A DNA stretch of 64,000 nucleotides from JAAYZM01 sp964510785. GTDB taxonomy: Bacteria; Actinomycetota; Actinomycetes; Actinomycetales; Cellulomonadaceae. The notes under the pieces were generated by a model that was not told the DNA's origin, searched no databases, and worked only from the letters and a program-made list of their open reading frames with translations. Location of the stretch: contig CAZECM010000002.1 in assembly GCA_964510785.1 (NCBI GenBank), forward strand, positions 65,650-129,649, in the 5' to 3' direction. The translations under genes were made by a program, and so were the position numbers. Of the stretch, positions 42,312-51,010 are shown piece after piece. Numbering within the stretch: position 1 is the stretch's first letter; each line of letters starts with the position of its first letter.

Positions 42312-42731
42312 TCAGCCTTCGGTGACGGCGCGGCGCGGAGGGACGACGCCGGGGCGCAGCATCGCGGCGATCACGAGGACGGCGACCACCACCGCGAGCA
42401 CCCCGACCACGGCCGCCTCGCCGCGGATCCACTCGACGCCCATGATGCCGAGCAGCAGCTGGAAGGTGATGACGGGGGCGCGCGTCCATGCAGCGGCGTG
42501 CCACACGCCGCGCGCGCACAGCGCGAGCAGCAGCGCCGCCACGACCGCGAAGACGGCGAGGCCGACGACGGCCTGCGGGTACGCGGCCGTGCCACGCGCG
42601 AGCGAGACGAGCCATGCGACGGCGAAGCCCGCGAGGACGAGCACCTGCCCACCCAGGAGCACGACGGCGGCCACGCGGGTGCCGCGCGCGGGCGGGAACA
42701 CGGCGCCGGCAGGAGACGTTATGTCTGACAT
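42312..42731 (-). CDS. small membrane protein of unknown function
   Basis: I do not recognise this 139-aa protein. It has four predicted helices: GTRVAAVVLLGGQVLVLAGFAVAWL-type region (residues about 17-42), AVVGLAVFAVVAALLLALCA, APVITFQLLLGIMGVEWI and AAVVGVLAVVVAVLVIAAML, with a short basic tail. The ATG at 42731 is preceded by no clear ribosome-binding site. It is convergent with the FtsK-like gene (35-nt gap) and divergent from whiB. The layout resembles small actinobacterial integral membrane proteins near whiB1, but function is not inferable. Confidence 0.7.
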   Translation of the reverse strand: MSDITSPAGAVFPPARGTRVAAVVLLGGQVLVLAGFAVAWLVSLARGTAAYPQAVVGLAVFAVVAALLLALCARGVWHAAAWTRAPVITFQLLLGIMGVEWIRGEAAVVGVLAVVVAVLVIAAMLRPGVVPPRRAVTEG

Positions 42732-42947
42732 CAGCAGCAAGACTACGACCAGACGAAGAGGACGACGAGCACCTCGTGTGACGAAGACCTCACGCCTTGG
42801 GCGCGATTACTCGGAGCAAAACTCTTGTGGTATGGCGGCCGGGATGTGAGGCTAGACGGCAGTTGTGTTCACCCCCTGCTTCCCCTGCATTGGCCCCCGC
42901 ACGTCCGCGACCGGACAGCGCGCGGCCAAGATCGAAATGGAGACCTG

Positions 42948-43196
42948 ATGGACTGGCGCCACCGCGCTGCGTGTCTGACCGAGGACCCCGAGCTGTTCTT
43001 CCCGATCGGGAACACCGGGCCCGCCCTCGTTCAGATTGAAGAGGCCAAGGCCGTGTGCCGTCGTTGCGACGTTGCCGACACGTGCCTGCGCTGGGCCATG
43101 GAGACCAACCAGGACTCCGGTGTCTGGGGCGGCCTGACCGAGGACGAGCGCCGGGCGCTCAAGCGTCGGACGGCTCGCCAGCGCCGGGCCGGCTGA
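42948..43196 (+). CDS. whiB1: WhiB-family iron-sulfur transcription factor (WhiB1-like)
   Basis: WhiB1 binds a [4Fe-4S] cluster and the housekeeping sigma factor, and senses nitric oxide. This protein has 82 aa with cysteines at 9, 37, 40 and 46, the same positions as mycobacterial WhiB1, followed by the G-V-W-G-G turn and a basic C-terminal DNA-binding tail (RRALKRRTARQRR). The ATG at 42948 has GGAG 5 nt upstream; the frame is open further up but without a family match. The 207 nt upstream probably hold a long leader and promoter, but no clear boxes were found. Its neighbour is pdtaS, as in mycobacteria. Confidence 0.93.
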   Translation: MDWRHRAACLTEDPELFFPIGNTGPALVQIEEAKAVCRRCDVADTCLRWAMETNQDSGVWGGLTEDERRALKRRTARQRRAG

Positions 43197-43221
43197 GCTC
43201 CCGCCCCGCACCCCACGCATC

Positions 43222-43254
43222 GAAGCCCCGTCGGACCAGATCCGGCGGGGCTTC
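43222..43254. terminator. bidirectional stem-loop between whiB1 and pdtaS
   Basis: GAAGCCCCGTCGG (43222-43234) pairs with CCGGCGGGGCTTC (43242-43254) around a 7-nt loop. It lies between convergent genes. No T-run follows on either side, which is common for high-GC terminators. Confidence 0.65.
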
Positions 43255-43262
43255 GCGCTGCG

Positions 43263-44738
43263 TCAGCCCGTAGGGCGGGGCGTGCGGAGGGTCGCGTCGA
43301 TGCGGACCGTGGTGCCGCCGCCCTCGCGCGGCCCCCACGTGATCTCGCCGTGCAGCTCGTTCGAGACGAGCGCCTGCACGATCTGGGTGCCCAGCCCGGA
43401 GCCGGGCCCGTCCCCCTCGCCGATCCCCGCGCCGTCGTCGGACACGGTGACGACCAGGTCGTCCCCGTCCCGCTGCGCGCTCACCTCGACCTCGCCGCTC
43501 GCCCGACCCGCGAGCCCGTGCTCCACGGCGTTCGTGACGAGCTCGGTCAGCACGAGCGCGAGTGCCGTGGCGTCCTCGGCGGGCACCTGACCGAACTGCC
43601 CGAGCATCACGGTGCGCACCTGCCCGGAGGCCGCCGCGACATCGGCGGCGAGCCGCAGGTTGCGCCGGATGAACTCGTCGAAGTCGACGGTCTCGTCGAG
43701 GGTCTGGGACAGCGTCTCGTGCACCATCGCGATGGTGGAGACCCGCCGCATCGCCTCGTCGAGGGCGGCGCGCGCCTCGGGGTTGGTCATGCGGCGCGAC
43801 TGGAGCCGCAGCAGGGCCGCGACGGTCTGCAGGTTGTTCTTCACGCGGTGGTGGATCTCGCGGATCGTCGCGTCCTTCGTGATGAGCTCACGCTCGCGGC
43901 GGCGCAGCTCGGACACGTCGCGGCACAGCAGCACGGCCCCGTGGCGGTGGCCGTTCTCGCTCAACGGCACGGCTCGCAGGGACAGCGCGACACCGCGAGT
44001 CTCGAGGTCGGTGCGCCACGGGGCGCGGCCCGTGACGACGAGCGGCAAGGACTCGTCCACCGGCATGCCGGTCTCTTCGATGAGCTCCGTCGTCACCTCC
44101 GCGAGCGAACGGCCCACGAGCGTGCCGATCACCCCGAGCCGGTGGAAGCACGACAGGGCGTTCGGGCTCGCGTAGAGCACCTCGCCCTCGGAGTTGAGCC
44201 GGATGAGCCCGTCCCCCACGCGCGGTGCGCCACGGCGCGGCCCGGTCGGCACGTCGGCGTAGGGGAACTCTCCGCGCGAGACCATGCCCAGCAGGTCGTC
44301 GGCCGCCTCGACGTAGTTGAGCTCGAGCCGGCTCGGCGTCCGTGCGCCACCGAGGTTGGTCTGCCGGGCGATGACGGCGAGCGCCCGCCCGTCGTGCACC
44401 ACGGGCACCGCTTCCTCGCGCACGGCGTACGAGCCGAACCATCGCGGCTCGCGCGAGCGCTGGGCCGTGCCCTCGTCGAGCGCGCGCTGCAGCTGCGGGT
44501 GCTGGCCCGCCGGGGCGTACGAGCCCACGATGTCGTCGTGGTGCACCGTGGCCCCCGTCGAGGGGCGGCACTGCGCGATCGCCACGAAGTCACCCTCCGT
44601 GGTGGGCAGCCACAGCACGAGGTCGGCGAACGCGAGGTCTGAGATGAACTGCCAGTCGCCGGCGAGCAGATGGAGCCACTCGACATCGGCGATGTCAAGG
44701 TCTGCGTGGCGCTGGACGAGTTCGCTGAGGGTCGACAC
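43263..44738 (-). CDS. pdtaS: PdtaS-type sensor histidine kinase
   Basis: This soluble (no transmembrane helix) kinase has 491 aa, close to the mycobacterial PdtaS length. It has an N-terminal GAF-like domain (about 1-150), a PAS domain (about 170-290, RLNSEGEVLYASPNALSCFH) and a HisKA_2/HWE-type kinase core with IREIHHRVKNNLQTVAALL, then ALVLTELVTNAVEHGL and VSDDGAGIGEG. PdtaS phosphorylates the RNA-binding ANTAR regulator PdtaR and responds to metals/nitric oxide. The GTG start is about 7 nt after a TAGGCT box, so it is leaderless. Convergent with whiB1. The ANTAR partner is not in the window. Confidence 0.92.
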   Translation of the reverse strand: MSTLSELVQRHADLDIADVEWLHLLAGDWQFISDLAFADLVLWLPTTEGDFVAIAQCRPSTGATVHHDDIVGSYAPAGQHPQLQRALDEGTAQRSREPRWFGSYAVREEAVPVVHDGRALAVIARQTNLGGARTPSRLELNYVEAADDLLGMVSRGEFPYADVPTGPRRGAPRVGDGLIRLNSEGEVLYASPNALSCFHRLGVIGTLVGRSLAEVTTELIEETGMPVDESLPLVVTGRAPWRTDLETRGVALSLRAVPLSENGHRHGAVLLCRDVSELRRRERELITKDATIREIHHRVKNNLQTVAALLRLQSRRMTNPEARAALDEAMRRVSTIAMVHETLSQTLDETVDFDEFIRRNLRLAADVAAASGQVRTVMLGQFGQVPAEDATALALVLTELVTNAVEHGLAGRASGEVEVSAQRDGDDLVVTVSDDGAGIGEGDGPGSGLGTQIVQALVSNELHGEITWGPREGGGTTVRIDATLRTPRPTG

Positions 44739-44744
44739 CCCGTC

Positions 44745-44790
44745 AGCCTAGGAGTATCGGGGCGCCCTGGGACCCACGGATAGGTAGGCT
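44745..44790. promoter_or_regulatory. divergent -10 boxes, pdtaS and DUF2505 gene
   Basis: Minus strand TAGGCT (44750-44745) ends 6 nt before the pdtaS GTG at 44738 (leaderless). Plus strand TAGGCT (44785-44790) lies 65 nt before the DUF2505 GTG, which has its own AAGGAGG site. Confidence 0.45.
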
Positions 44791-44855
44791 CAGGGTGCCG
44801 ATGCAGCCCGGACGCCCAGGGGAGCCCGTGGTGCGCGGCACAGAAGGAGGATCTC

Positions 44856-45368
44856 GTGCGACTTCAGGCCGTCCTGCGCTACCCCGCCGAGCCCGCGCGC
44901 GTCGTGGCGATGCTCGCGGACCCCGAGTTCTCGCGCCGGGTGATCCTGGCGACGGAGGGGACGGCCGAGGCGGTGGACATCACCGGCGACGACTCCGGTG
45001 ACGGCCCCTTCACCGTGACGACGCGTCGCTCCGTGCCCACGGACCAGATCCCGGCCCAGATGCGCTCCTTCGTCGGTGCGAGCCTCGACGTGCGCCAAGC
45101 GATCGCGTGGGGCGCGGAGGAGGACGGCATCCGCCGCGGCTCCGTCGCGCTCGAGATCGCCGGGACCCCCGTACGCGTCACGGGCACGACCCACCTCGTG
45201 GGCTCCCCGGAAGGCACCACGATCGTCGAGTACGACACGCAGGTGCGCGCGCAGGTGCCCCTCTTCGGCACCGCCATCGAGGAGGCTGCGGCCGGCGCCG
45301 TGCGCCACGCCCTCGCGGCCGAGGAACGCGTCGGCATCGAGTGGCTCCACGAGCACCCAGGCACCTGA
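44856..45368 (+). CDS. DUF2505 (SRPBCC-like) protein
   Basis: This 170-aa protein matches the actinobacterial DUF2505 family, predicted to have a START/SRPBCC-like lipid-binding fold. It opens with RLQAVLRYPAEPARVVAMLAD and PEFSRRV, continues with a strand-rich middle (VTTRRSVPTDQIPAQMRSFV) and ends with IEEAAAGAVRHALAAEER. No signal peptide or catalytic motif. The GTG start has a strong AAGGAGG. It stands alone between pdtaS and the LacI gene. Function is not established for the family. Confidence 0.8.
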   Translation: MRLQAVLRYPAEPARVVAMLADPEFSRRVILATEGTAEAVDITGDDSGDGPFTVTTRRSVPTDQIPAQMRSFVGASLDVRQAIAWGAEEDGIRRGSVALEIAGTPVRVTGTTHLVGSPEGTTIVEYDTQVRAQVPLFGTAIEEAAAGAVRHALAAEERVGIEWLHEHPGT

Positions 45369-45377
45369 CGGGCACGG

Positions 45378-45414
45378 TAGGCTGGTGTGGCAACGCTCCC
45401 AAGGCCGGGAGCGT
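45378..45414 (+). promoter_or_regulatory. lacI -10 box and downstream palindrome
   Basis: TAGGCT (45378-45383) would start transcription near 45390. Immediately downstream is a palindrome with 8-bp arms ACGCTCCC (45393-45400) and GGGAGCGT (45407-45414) and a 6-nt centre. The half-site GGGAGCG is the same as in CelR-type operators of cellulolytic actinobacteria, but here the halves are in the opposite order. It could be the autoregulatory operator or an mRNA hairpin. Confidence 0.45.
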
Positions 45415-45438
45415 GCCTGACTCGGGGGAGTTACCAGG

Positions 45439-46497
45439 ATGTCGGTCGACGACGACGCCAAGACTGCGCCGCGAGACGAGCCGCGCCACACCGCACCGAC
45501 CCTTGAGGAGGTGGCCGCGCTCGCCGGGGTGAGCCGTTCCACCGCCTCGCGCGCGCTCAACGGCGGCAAGCGCGTCTCCTCGACGGCTCAGGCCGCCGTC
45601 GACGCCGCGATCACCCAGCTCGGCTACACGCCCAACCGCGCGGCACGTTCCCTCGTGACCCGCCGCACCGACTCGATCGCGCTCGTCATCCCGGAGCCCG
45701 ACGAGCGCGTCCTGACGGACCCGTTCTTCTCGGGGACGCTCAACGGGCTGAGCTCCGCGCTCGCGGGGACCGACCTGCAGCTCGTACTGATCATCTCCCG
45801 GCCGGGCGACTCGGAGCGCACCGAGCGCTACCTGCGCAACGGCCACGTCGACGGCGCCGTGGTCGTCTCCCACCACGAGTCGGACCGCCTCGACACGCTG
45901 CTCGCGGAGTCCCGGCTCCCCGCCGTCTTCGTCGGCCGGCCCCTCAACGAGGTGGGCCGCCTGCACTACATCGACGTCGACAACTACGGCGGCGGGCGCA
46001 TCGCGGCCGAGCACCTCGTGGCGACGGGCCGCCGCAACATCGGCATGATCGCCGGCCCGCAGGACATGGCCGCGGGCCGCGACCGCCTGCGCGGCTGGGT
46101 CGACGTGCTCGAGGCGAACGGCCTGCCCACGGACAAGTTCGTCACGAGCGACTTCACGGCCACCTCCGCCTCGGAGGTCACGGGCGAGCTCCTCGACCGG
46201 TACCCCGACATCGACGGCATCATCGCGGCCTCCGACCTCATCGCGGTGGGTGCCGTCAACGTGCTGCGGGAGCGCGGCAAGTCGGTCCCCGAGGAGATCG
46301 CGATCATCGGCTTCGACAACCTCGGTGTGAGCACCTCCCCCGCGCTGACCACGCTGACCAACCCTGTGGTCGCGATGTCGCGGGCCGCCGGTCACATGCT
46401 CCTCGACCTGCTCGAGAACGGCGAGAAGGAACCGCAGCACACGCAGTTCAGTCCCGACCTCGTGGTCCGTGCCTCGACCGCCCCGCGTGCGGGCTGA
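45439..46497 (+). CDS. LacI-family transcriptional regulator
   Basis: This sugar-responsive repressor has 352 aa. The N-terminal HTH reads TLEEVAALAGVSRSTASRAL, followed by the hinge QLGYTPNRAARSLVTRRT. The periplasmic-binding-protein-like ligand domain has DPFFSGTLNGL, DGAVVVSHH, IDVDNYGGGRIAAEHLVA, GIIAASDLIAVGAVNVL and IIGFDNL. An ATG with GGGGGAG upstream starts it. No sugar operon is adjacent, so its targets are elsewhere (plus itself). Fluoride-channel genes overlap its 3' end. Confidence 0.93.
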   Translation: MSVDDDAKTAPRDEPRHTAPTLEEVAALAGVSRSTASRALNGGKRVSSTAQAAVDAAITQLGYTPNRAARSLVTRRTDSIALVIPEPDERVLTDPFFSGTLNGLSSALAGTDLQLVLIISRPGDSERTERYLRNGHVDGAVVVSHHESDRLDTLLAESRLPAVFVGRPLNEVGRLHYIDVDNYGGGRIAAEHLVATGRRNIGMIAGPQDMAAGRDRLRGWVDVLEANGLPTDKFVTSDFTATSASEVTGELLDRYPDIDGIIAASDLIAVGAVNVLRERGKSVPEEIAIIGFDNLGVSTSPALTTLTNPVVAMSRAAGHMLLDLLENGEKEPQHTQFSPDLVVRASTAPRAG

Positions 46498-46969
46498 CGC
46501 CGGGTCACCACGCCCCGGCACGCCCGGGTCACTGACGCTCTTCGCGCTCGTCGGCCTCGGCGGGCTGCTCGGGGGCCTCACCCGCACCGGCGTGCTCGAG
46601 CTCGCCGGGCCCGAGCTCGACGCCCAAGGCCTCGCGCTCATCAACGTCCTGGGCTCGGGGTTGCTCGGCGTCCTCGTCGGTGCCGCGACACCCGGGGTCA
46701 CGGTGTGGCTGCGACCGTTCCTCGGCACCGGGCTGCTGGGTGGGTTCACGACCTACTCCGCCGCGATGGCCGCCGTCGCGCACCTCGCGGACGGGTCCGG
46801 CTGGGCGGTCGCGGCGGGCTACCTCGCTGCGAGCCTCGTCGCGAGCGTGCTCGCCGCGGGCGGGGGCCTCGCGCTCGGGCTGCGCCTCGCGGTCCGTGGC
46901 ACGACGGCGGTGCCCGACGACGGCGCCCGCCGGCCCGGCAGCAACCCTGGTCCGGGGAGCACCTCATGA
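46469..46969 (+). CDS. crcB: fluoride channel subunit CrcB/Fluc (1)
   Basis: Fluc channels export fluoride; they are dimers, here made from two different genes. This 166-aa subunit has four helices: LTLFALVGLGGLLGGLTRTG, ALINVLGSGLLGVLVGA, WLRPFLGTGLLGGFTTYSAA and AAGYLAASLVASVLAAGG. The central FTTYSAA segment carries the Thr/Ser residues near the Na+ site. The GTG at 46469 overlaps the lacI stop by 29 nt; a GTG at 46487 is also possible. Its TGA overlaps the second subunit's ATG (ATGA). Confidence 0.88.
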   Translation: MPRPPRVRADAGSPRPGTPGSLTLFALVGLGGLLGGLTRTGVLELAGPELDAQGLALINVLGSGLLGVLVGAATPGVTVWLRPFLGTGLLGGFTTYSAAMAAVAHLADGSGWAVAAGYLAASLVASVLAAGGGLALGLRLAVRGTTAVPDDGARRPGSNPGPGSTS

Positions 46970-47385
46970 CCTGGGCACTCGCTCTCGCCGTGGGACTGGG
47001 CGCCGGGCTCGGCTCGCAGCTGCGCTTCGCGGCCGAGCGCTGGCACGCGGCCGCCCGACGCCGGCAAGGGCTCGCCGCTGCCACGTTCCCCTGGGCAACC
47101 CTCGTGGTCAACGCCGTGGGCTCCGCGGCGCTCGGCGTCCTCACGGGCGCGCACGCGGCGGGGGCGCTCGACGCGACGTGGCTCGCCATCGCCGGCGCGG
47201 GCGTGTGCGGTGGCCTGACGACGTTCTCGACCCTGGCGCTCGACGTCGTCGTCCTGCTGCGTTCCCGGTGGTGGGCGCGTGCCGCGTGGTACGTCGGCGC
47301 CCAGGTGGTCGCCGGGCTCCTGCTCTTCGCCCTCGGGCTCGCGCTCGGCCACGAGATCGCCGCGAGCGCCGCCACGCTCGCCTGA
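46966..47385 (+). CDS. crcB: fluoride channel subunit CrcB/Fluc (2)
   Basis: This is the partner Fluc subunit, 139 aa, with the family motifs GSQLRFAAERW (R-Y/F start), TLVVNAVGSAALGVLTG and GVCGGLTTFSTLALDVVVLL (the conserved G-x-T-T-F-S-T). Four helices. The ATG overlaps the stop of the first subunit by 4 nt, so the two are made together, as expected for an obligatory heterodimer. No fluoride riboswitch was recognised upstream, because the pair is embedded behind lacI. Confidence 0.9.
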   Translation: MTWALALAVGLGAGLGSQLRFAAERWHAAARRRQGLAAATFPWATLVVNAVGSAALGVLTGAHAAGALDATWLAIAGAGVCGGLTTFSTLALDVVVLLRSRWWARAAWYVGAQVVAGLLLFALGLALGHEIAASAATLA

Positions 47386-47452
47386 TCACATCGATTCGAT
47401 CACGAAAGTGCCCATGGCGTGACCGATGTGCGGGAGCGCACCCACACCTGGC

Positions 47453-47458
47453 TATCCT
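47453..47458 (+). promoter_or_regulatory. possible -10 box of large ABC operon
   Basis: TATCCT, about 70 nt before the ATG at 47528. No clear -35. The remaining 142-bp gap after crcB has no gene. Confidence 0.3.
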
Positions 47459-47527
47459 TGCCCGAGTGCGTCCGTCCAGGGGGCGCCCGATACACATCGA
47501 GGTGTACCGCCGCATGAGAGGCCCCGC

Positions 47528-50500
47528 ATGAGCGGCGAGGGCAACCTCGCGCCGTGGCGGCTGCGCACCGCGACCCGTCGCGGCCGCACGCAGTGGCCCA
47601 TCCTGCTCGTGGCCCTCACGGTCGCCCTCGTGACCGGTTCGCTGCTCTCGGGCATGTCCATCCTCGTCTCCGCGACCGAGGAGTTCGCGCTCTCCACGGT
47701 GCTCGGCGCGACGGACCCCACGCGCACGCGGGTGGACGTCCGCGTCGCGATGGACGACCTCACGGGCGACGTCGAGGGCGCGGCGACCCGTTCCCACGCG
47801 GCCGCCGCCGACCTCTTCGGCCCCGCCCCGCACACCACCTCGAGCCACGTGTTCTCGACCCTCTACGCCGTGCTGCGGGAGAACGCCTCGCCCGCCCTGT
47901 CCTACGTCGCCGCGATGGAGGGCCTGCGGGACGAGGTCGACCTCGTCGCCGGTTCGCTGCCCGGCGCACCGTTCGAGGCGGAGATCTCGGACGACGACGG
48001 CGAGCCCGTGACGCGCACCGTCATCCCCGTGATCGCCCCGGAGGCCATCCTCGAGGTGTTCGGCATCGAGCTCGGAGACCGCGTGGAGCTGCGCGGGTCC
48101 TACGGCCTCGGCGACCGCGTGCACGTCCAGGTCACGGGCCTGTTCACCGCGAAGGAGCCCGGCGGGGACTACTGGCGCGCCGACCGCAGCACGGGCAGGG
48201 GCTGGCGCCCGGACGCCGTGGTCCCCCAGAGCGGCGGCCTCATCACCACAGACATCATCGGCCCGCTCGTCATGGACCGCGCCGTCCTCACGGGCGGCGG
48301 GGCGGCGACCGAGTACCTAACCGCGTCCTACACCCCGAGCCTCGAGGCGCTCACCCCCGCCGGGCTCACCGCCCTGCAGTCGCGCGCGAACCGGGCGGGC
48401 GAGGACGTCCCCCGCCTCGTCACGGCCCCGGACGTCGACACGGTCCAGGTCACGACGACGCTCCCCGTGCCGCTGCGCGAGACCTCGACGGCGCTCACGA
48501 TCACGCGGGCCTCGGTGCTCGTCGTCGGGCTGCTGCTCCTCGTGCTCGCGGTCGCCGCGCTCCTGCAGGCGGCCCGGCTCGTCGCGGAGGGCCGCACCGC
48601 GGAACGCTCGCTCATGCGCGCTCGGGGCGCCTCGGGCCGCCAGGTGCTCGCCCTCGGTGCGACGGAGGCGCTCGGTCTCGCCGTCGTGACGGCCGCCGTG
48701 AGCCCCTTCCTCGCCCGCGCCCTGTACCTCGCGCTCGCCCAGACGTCTTCGATGCGTGCGGCAGGGATGGACCGCGACCCGGGCATCTCCCCCCAGACAT
48801 GGGTCGTCGCGGGACTCGCCGCCGCGGTGTTCGCCGTCGTCCTCGTCTCCCCGCTCCTGCGCCGCCAGGGCACGTTCGTCGACGCCGAGGCCGAGCGCGC
48901 CCGCCCGGACCGCAAGGGCTTCCTGCAGCGCTCCGGGCTGGACCTCGCCGTCGTCCTCCTCGCGGGGCTCGCCTACTGGCAGCTGCGCCAGTACGCCTCC
49001 CCGCTCGTGCGCAGCGGCACGGGGTTCGCCGTCGACCCGCTGCTCGTGCTCGGCCCCGCGCTCGCCCTGCTCGCCGGTGCGCTGCTGTGCGTGCGCATCC
49101 TGCCGCCGGCCTCCCGGCTCGCCGAACGCCTCGCCGCCCGCGGGCGTGGCGCCGTCGCACCGCTCGCCGCGTGGGAGATCGGGCGGCGGCCCGCGCGTGC
49201 CACGTCGGCCGTGCTGCTGCTCACCCTCGCGCTCGCCGTGGGGACCTTCGCGTTGACGTTCCTCGCCACGTGGCGCGCTTCGCAGGGCGACCAGGCGGCC
49301 TTCGCGACGGGCACCGACGCGCGCGTGACGAACCTGCCCGGGGCGGCGCTCGCCCAGGCGGACACCGTCGCGGCGCTGGCCGGCGGGACGCTCGAGGCCA
49401 CGGACGTCGGCGCGACGCTGCGTCGCGACGGGCGGATCGGCACGCTGGGCTCGCGCAACGGGATCCTCGGTCCCGTGGGGACCGGCGTGCTCGGGCTCGA
49501 CGCCGCGAGCCGCGACCAGCTGCGCGACCGCCTCGGCCACGAGTCCGTGGCGCGCACCGTGGCCGACACGCTCGACGAGGGCGCCCCGGGGATCCTGCCC
49601 GGCATCGAGCTGCCCGCGGGGACCGACGCCGTCGAGCTCGAGGTGCGCTTCGCGAAGTCGCGCGACCCCATGCCGGGGCTCGCCACGACGCTGCGCCTCG
49701 CGGTCCAGGACGCGACGGGACTCGTCCAGACCTTCGACGTGGGCACCTCCCCCGTCACGGGCGAGGCCTCGACGGTGCTCGTCGACCTCGTGCCCGGCAC
49801 GGCGCCGGCGCCCGTCGAGGCGGGGCCCGACGAGGAGGTGCAGGCCGACGACGACGCTCCCCTGCCCGTCACGACCGCGACCCTGCAGGGGCCTCTGCGG
49901 ATCGTCGCGGCCCAGACCGCGTGGTTCACGTCGGAGTCCCCGGAGCTCGACGAGTGGCTCGGCCTCCACGGCCAGGACGACTTCCTCATGACGTTCACGG
50001 TGACCGACGTCGTCGCCATCGACCGCACCGGCTCGGGCACTCTCGCACGGACGCGACTCAGCCCCGACGCAGGCCTCGACTGGTACGCCAAGGTGTCCGA
50101 CGTCCTGCCCTCGACCGTGACCCCCGAGCCGGGCGAGTTCCTGCGCGCCGCCCTCTTCTCCCGGGGCCTCACGCTCGCCAGCTACCCCGGCACCGCGACG
50201 CAGACGACGTGGCCAGCGACCCAGGCGGTGCCCCTCGTCGTGACGTCCGCCGTCGCGCGTCAGTTCGACCGCAACGCCAGCGGGACGCTCGCGGTGCAGA
50301 TCGGCGACGCCATCGTCCCGGCGCGGATCGCCGCCGTCGTGCCCTACCTGCCGAGCATCGCACCGGGTGCCCGCGCGGTCGCGGCCGACGCCGGGCAGCT
50401 CGCCCAGGCGCTCGTCGAGCAGGGCGCGCAGGTCTCGGGCGACATCGAGTGGTGGGTCCCGCTCCCGGCCGGTGCGCCCGACGCCGCCGCGACCCTCACC

Positions 50501-51010
50501 GAGCACGTCGAAGGGCTCGGGGGCGCGGTCGTCTCGACCCACGCCGGCACGCTCGAACGCCGCGACTCCCCGCTGCGGATCGGTGTGCAGGGCGTGCTGT
50601 GGCTCGTGGCGCTCGGCGCGAGCATCCTCGCGGCGATCGGCTACGCGGTGTACGCCACGGTGACGCTGCGCGACCGCAACCTCGAGTTCGCCCAGCTCCG
50701 GGCCATCGGGCTGCAGCGCCGCTCGCTGCTCGCCGTCGTCTCGCGCGAGTCGATGCTCATCACGGGCCTCGCCGCCGTCTTCGGGCTCGGGCTCGGCGCG
50801 CTGCTCGGCTGGCTCGTCGCCCCGCTCGTGTCGCTCTCCCCGGACGGCACCCGTCCGGTCCCCGAGGTCACGGTGCTGCTCCCGTGGGGTCAGATCGCCC
50901 TGCTCGCCGCGGAGGTCGCGGTGCTGCTCGTGGCCGTCGTCGTCGTGGTCTCGCGGACCCTGCACACCGCCGACCCGGCCCAGGTCCTGCGCGCGGGAGA
51001 CGCGCGATGA
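47528..51010 (+). CDS. FtsX-like ABC permease, very large (1160 aa)
   Basis: This membrane protein has an N-terminal helix (about 19-42), a long extracytoplasmic MacB-like domain, FtsX bundles near 315-470 (VLVVGLLLLVLAVAALLQA, GRTAERSLMRARGASGRQVL) and 1030-1150 (WLVALGASILAAIGYAVYA, LRAIGLQRRSLLAVVSRES). A second extracellular domain of ~400 residues separates them, and single helices occur near 480 and 555. The RARGASGRQV and RAIGLQRRS loops are the ATPase-coupling elements. The ATG at 47528 has GAGAGG upstream; a longer frame begins at 47426. Coupled (ATGA) to the next gene. Confidence 0.88.
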   Translation: MSGEGNLAPWRLRTATRRGRTQWPILLVALTVALVTGSLLSGMSILVSATEEFALSTVLGATDPTRTRVDVRVAMDDLTGDVEGAATRSHAAAADLFGPAPHTTSSHVFSTLYAVLRENASPALSYVAAMEGLRDEVDLVAGSLPGAPFEAEISDDDGEPVTRTVIPVIAPEAILEVFGIELGDRVELRGSYGLGDRVHVQVTGLFTAKEPGGDYWRADRSTGRGWRPDAVVPQSGGLITTDIIGPLVMDRAVLTGGGAATEYLTASYTPSLEALTPAGLTALQSRANRAGEDVPRLVTAPDVDTVQVTTTLPVPLRETSTALTITRASVLVVGLLLLVLAVAALLQAARLVAEGRTAERSLMRARGASGRQVLALGATEALGLAVVTAAVSPFLARALYLALAQTSSMRAAGMDRDPGISPQTWVVAGLAAAVFAVVLVSPLLRRQGTFVDAEAERARPDRKGFLQRSGLDLAVVLLAGLAYWQLRQYASPLVRSGTGFAVDPLLVLGPALALLAGALLCVRILPPASRLAERLAARGRGAVAPLAAWEIGRRPARATSAVLLLTLALAVGTFALTFLATWRASQGDQAAFATGTDARVTNLPGAALAQADTVAALAGGTLEATDVGATLRRDGRIGTLGSRNGILGPVGTGVLGLDAASRDQLRDRLGHESVARTVADTLDEGAPGILPGIELPAGTDAVELEVRFAKSRDPMPGLATTLRLAVQDATGLVQTFDVGTSPVTGEASTVLVDLVPGTAPAPVEAGPDEEVQADDDAPLPVTTATLQGPLRIVAAQTAWFTSESPELDEWLGLHGQDDFLMTFTVTDVVAIDRTGSGTLARTRLSPDAGLDWYAKVSDVLPSTVTPEPGEFLRAALFSRGLTLASYPGTATQTTWPATQAVPLVVTSAVARQFDRNASGTLAVQIGDAIVPARIAAVVPYLPSIAPGARAVAADAGQLAQALVEQGAQVSGDIEWWVPLPAGAPDAAATLTEHVEGLGGAVVSTHAGTLERRDSPLRIGVQGVLWLVALGASILAAIGYAVYATVTLRDRNLEFAQLRAIGLQRRSLLAVVSRESMLITGLAAVFGLGLGALLGWLVAPLVSLSPDGTRPVPEVTVLLPWGQIALLAAEVAVLLVAVVVVVSRTLHTADPAQVLRAGDAR

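Noticed and set aside
38143..42740. Complete type VII secretion locus
   Set aside because: Only the EssC-like ATPase is present. No WXG100, EccB, EccD, EccE or mycosin gene was found in the window.
42741..42947. Small gene or RNA upstream of whiB1
   Set aside because: Frames in this gap have no family match and no good start signals. Probably a long leader and promoter.
47554..50980. Very long plus frame merging into the second FtsX permease
   Set aside because: The first two thirds are Arg/Pro/Ala-rich shadow of the 1160-aa permease. Real homology starts only at 51007, where ATGA coupling gives a proper start.
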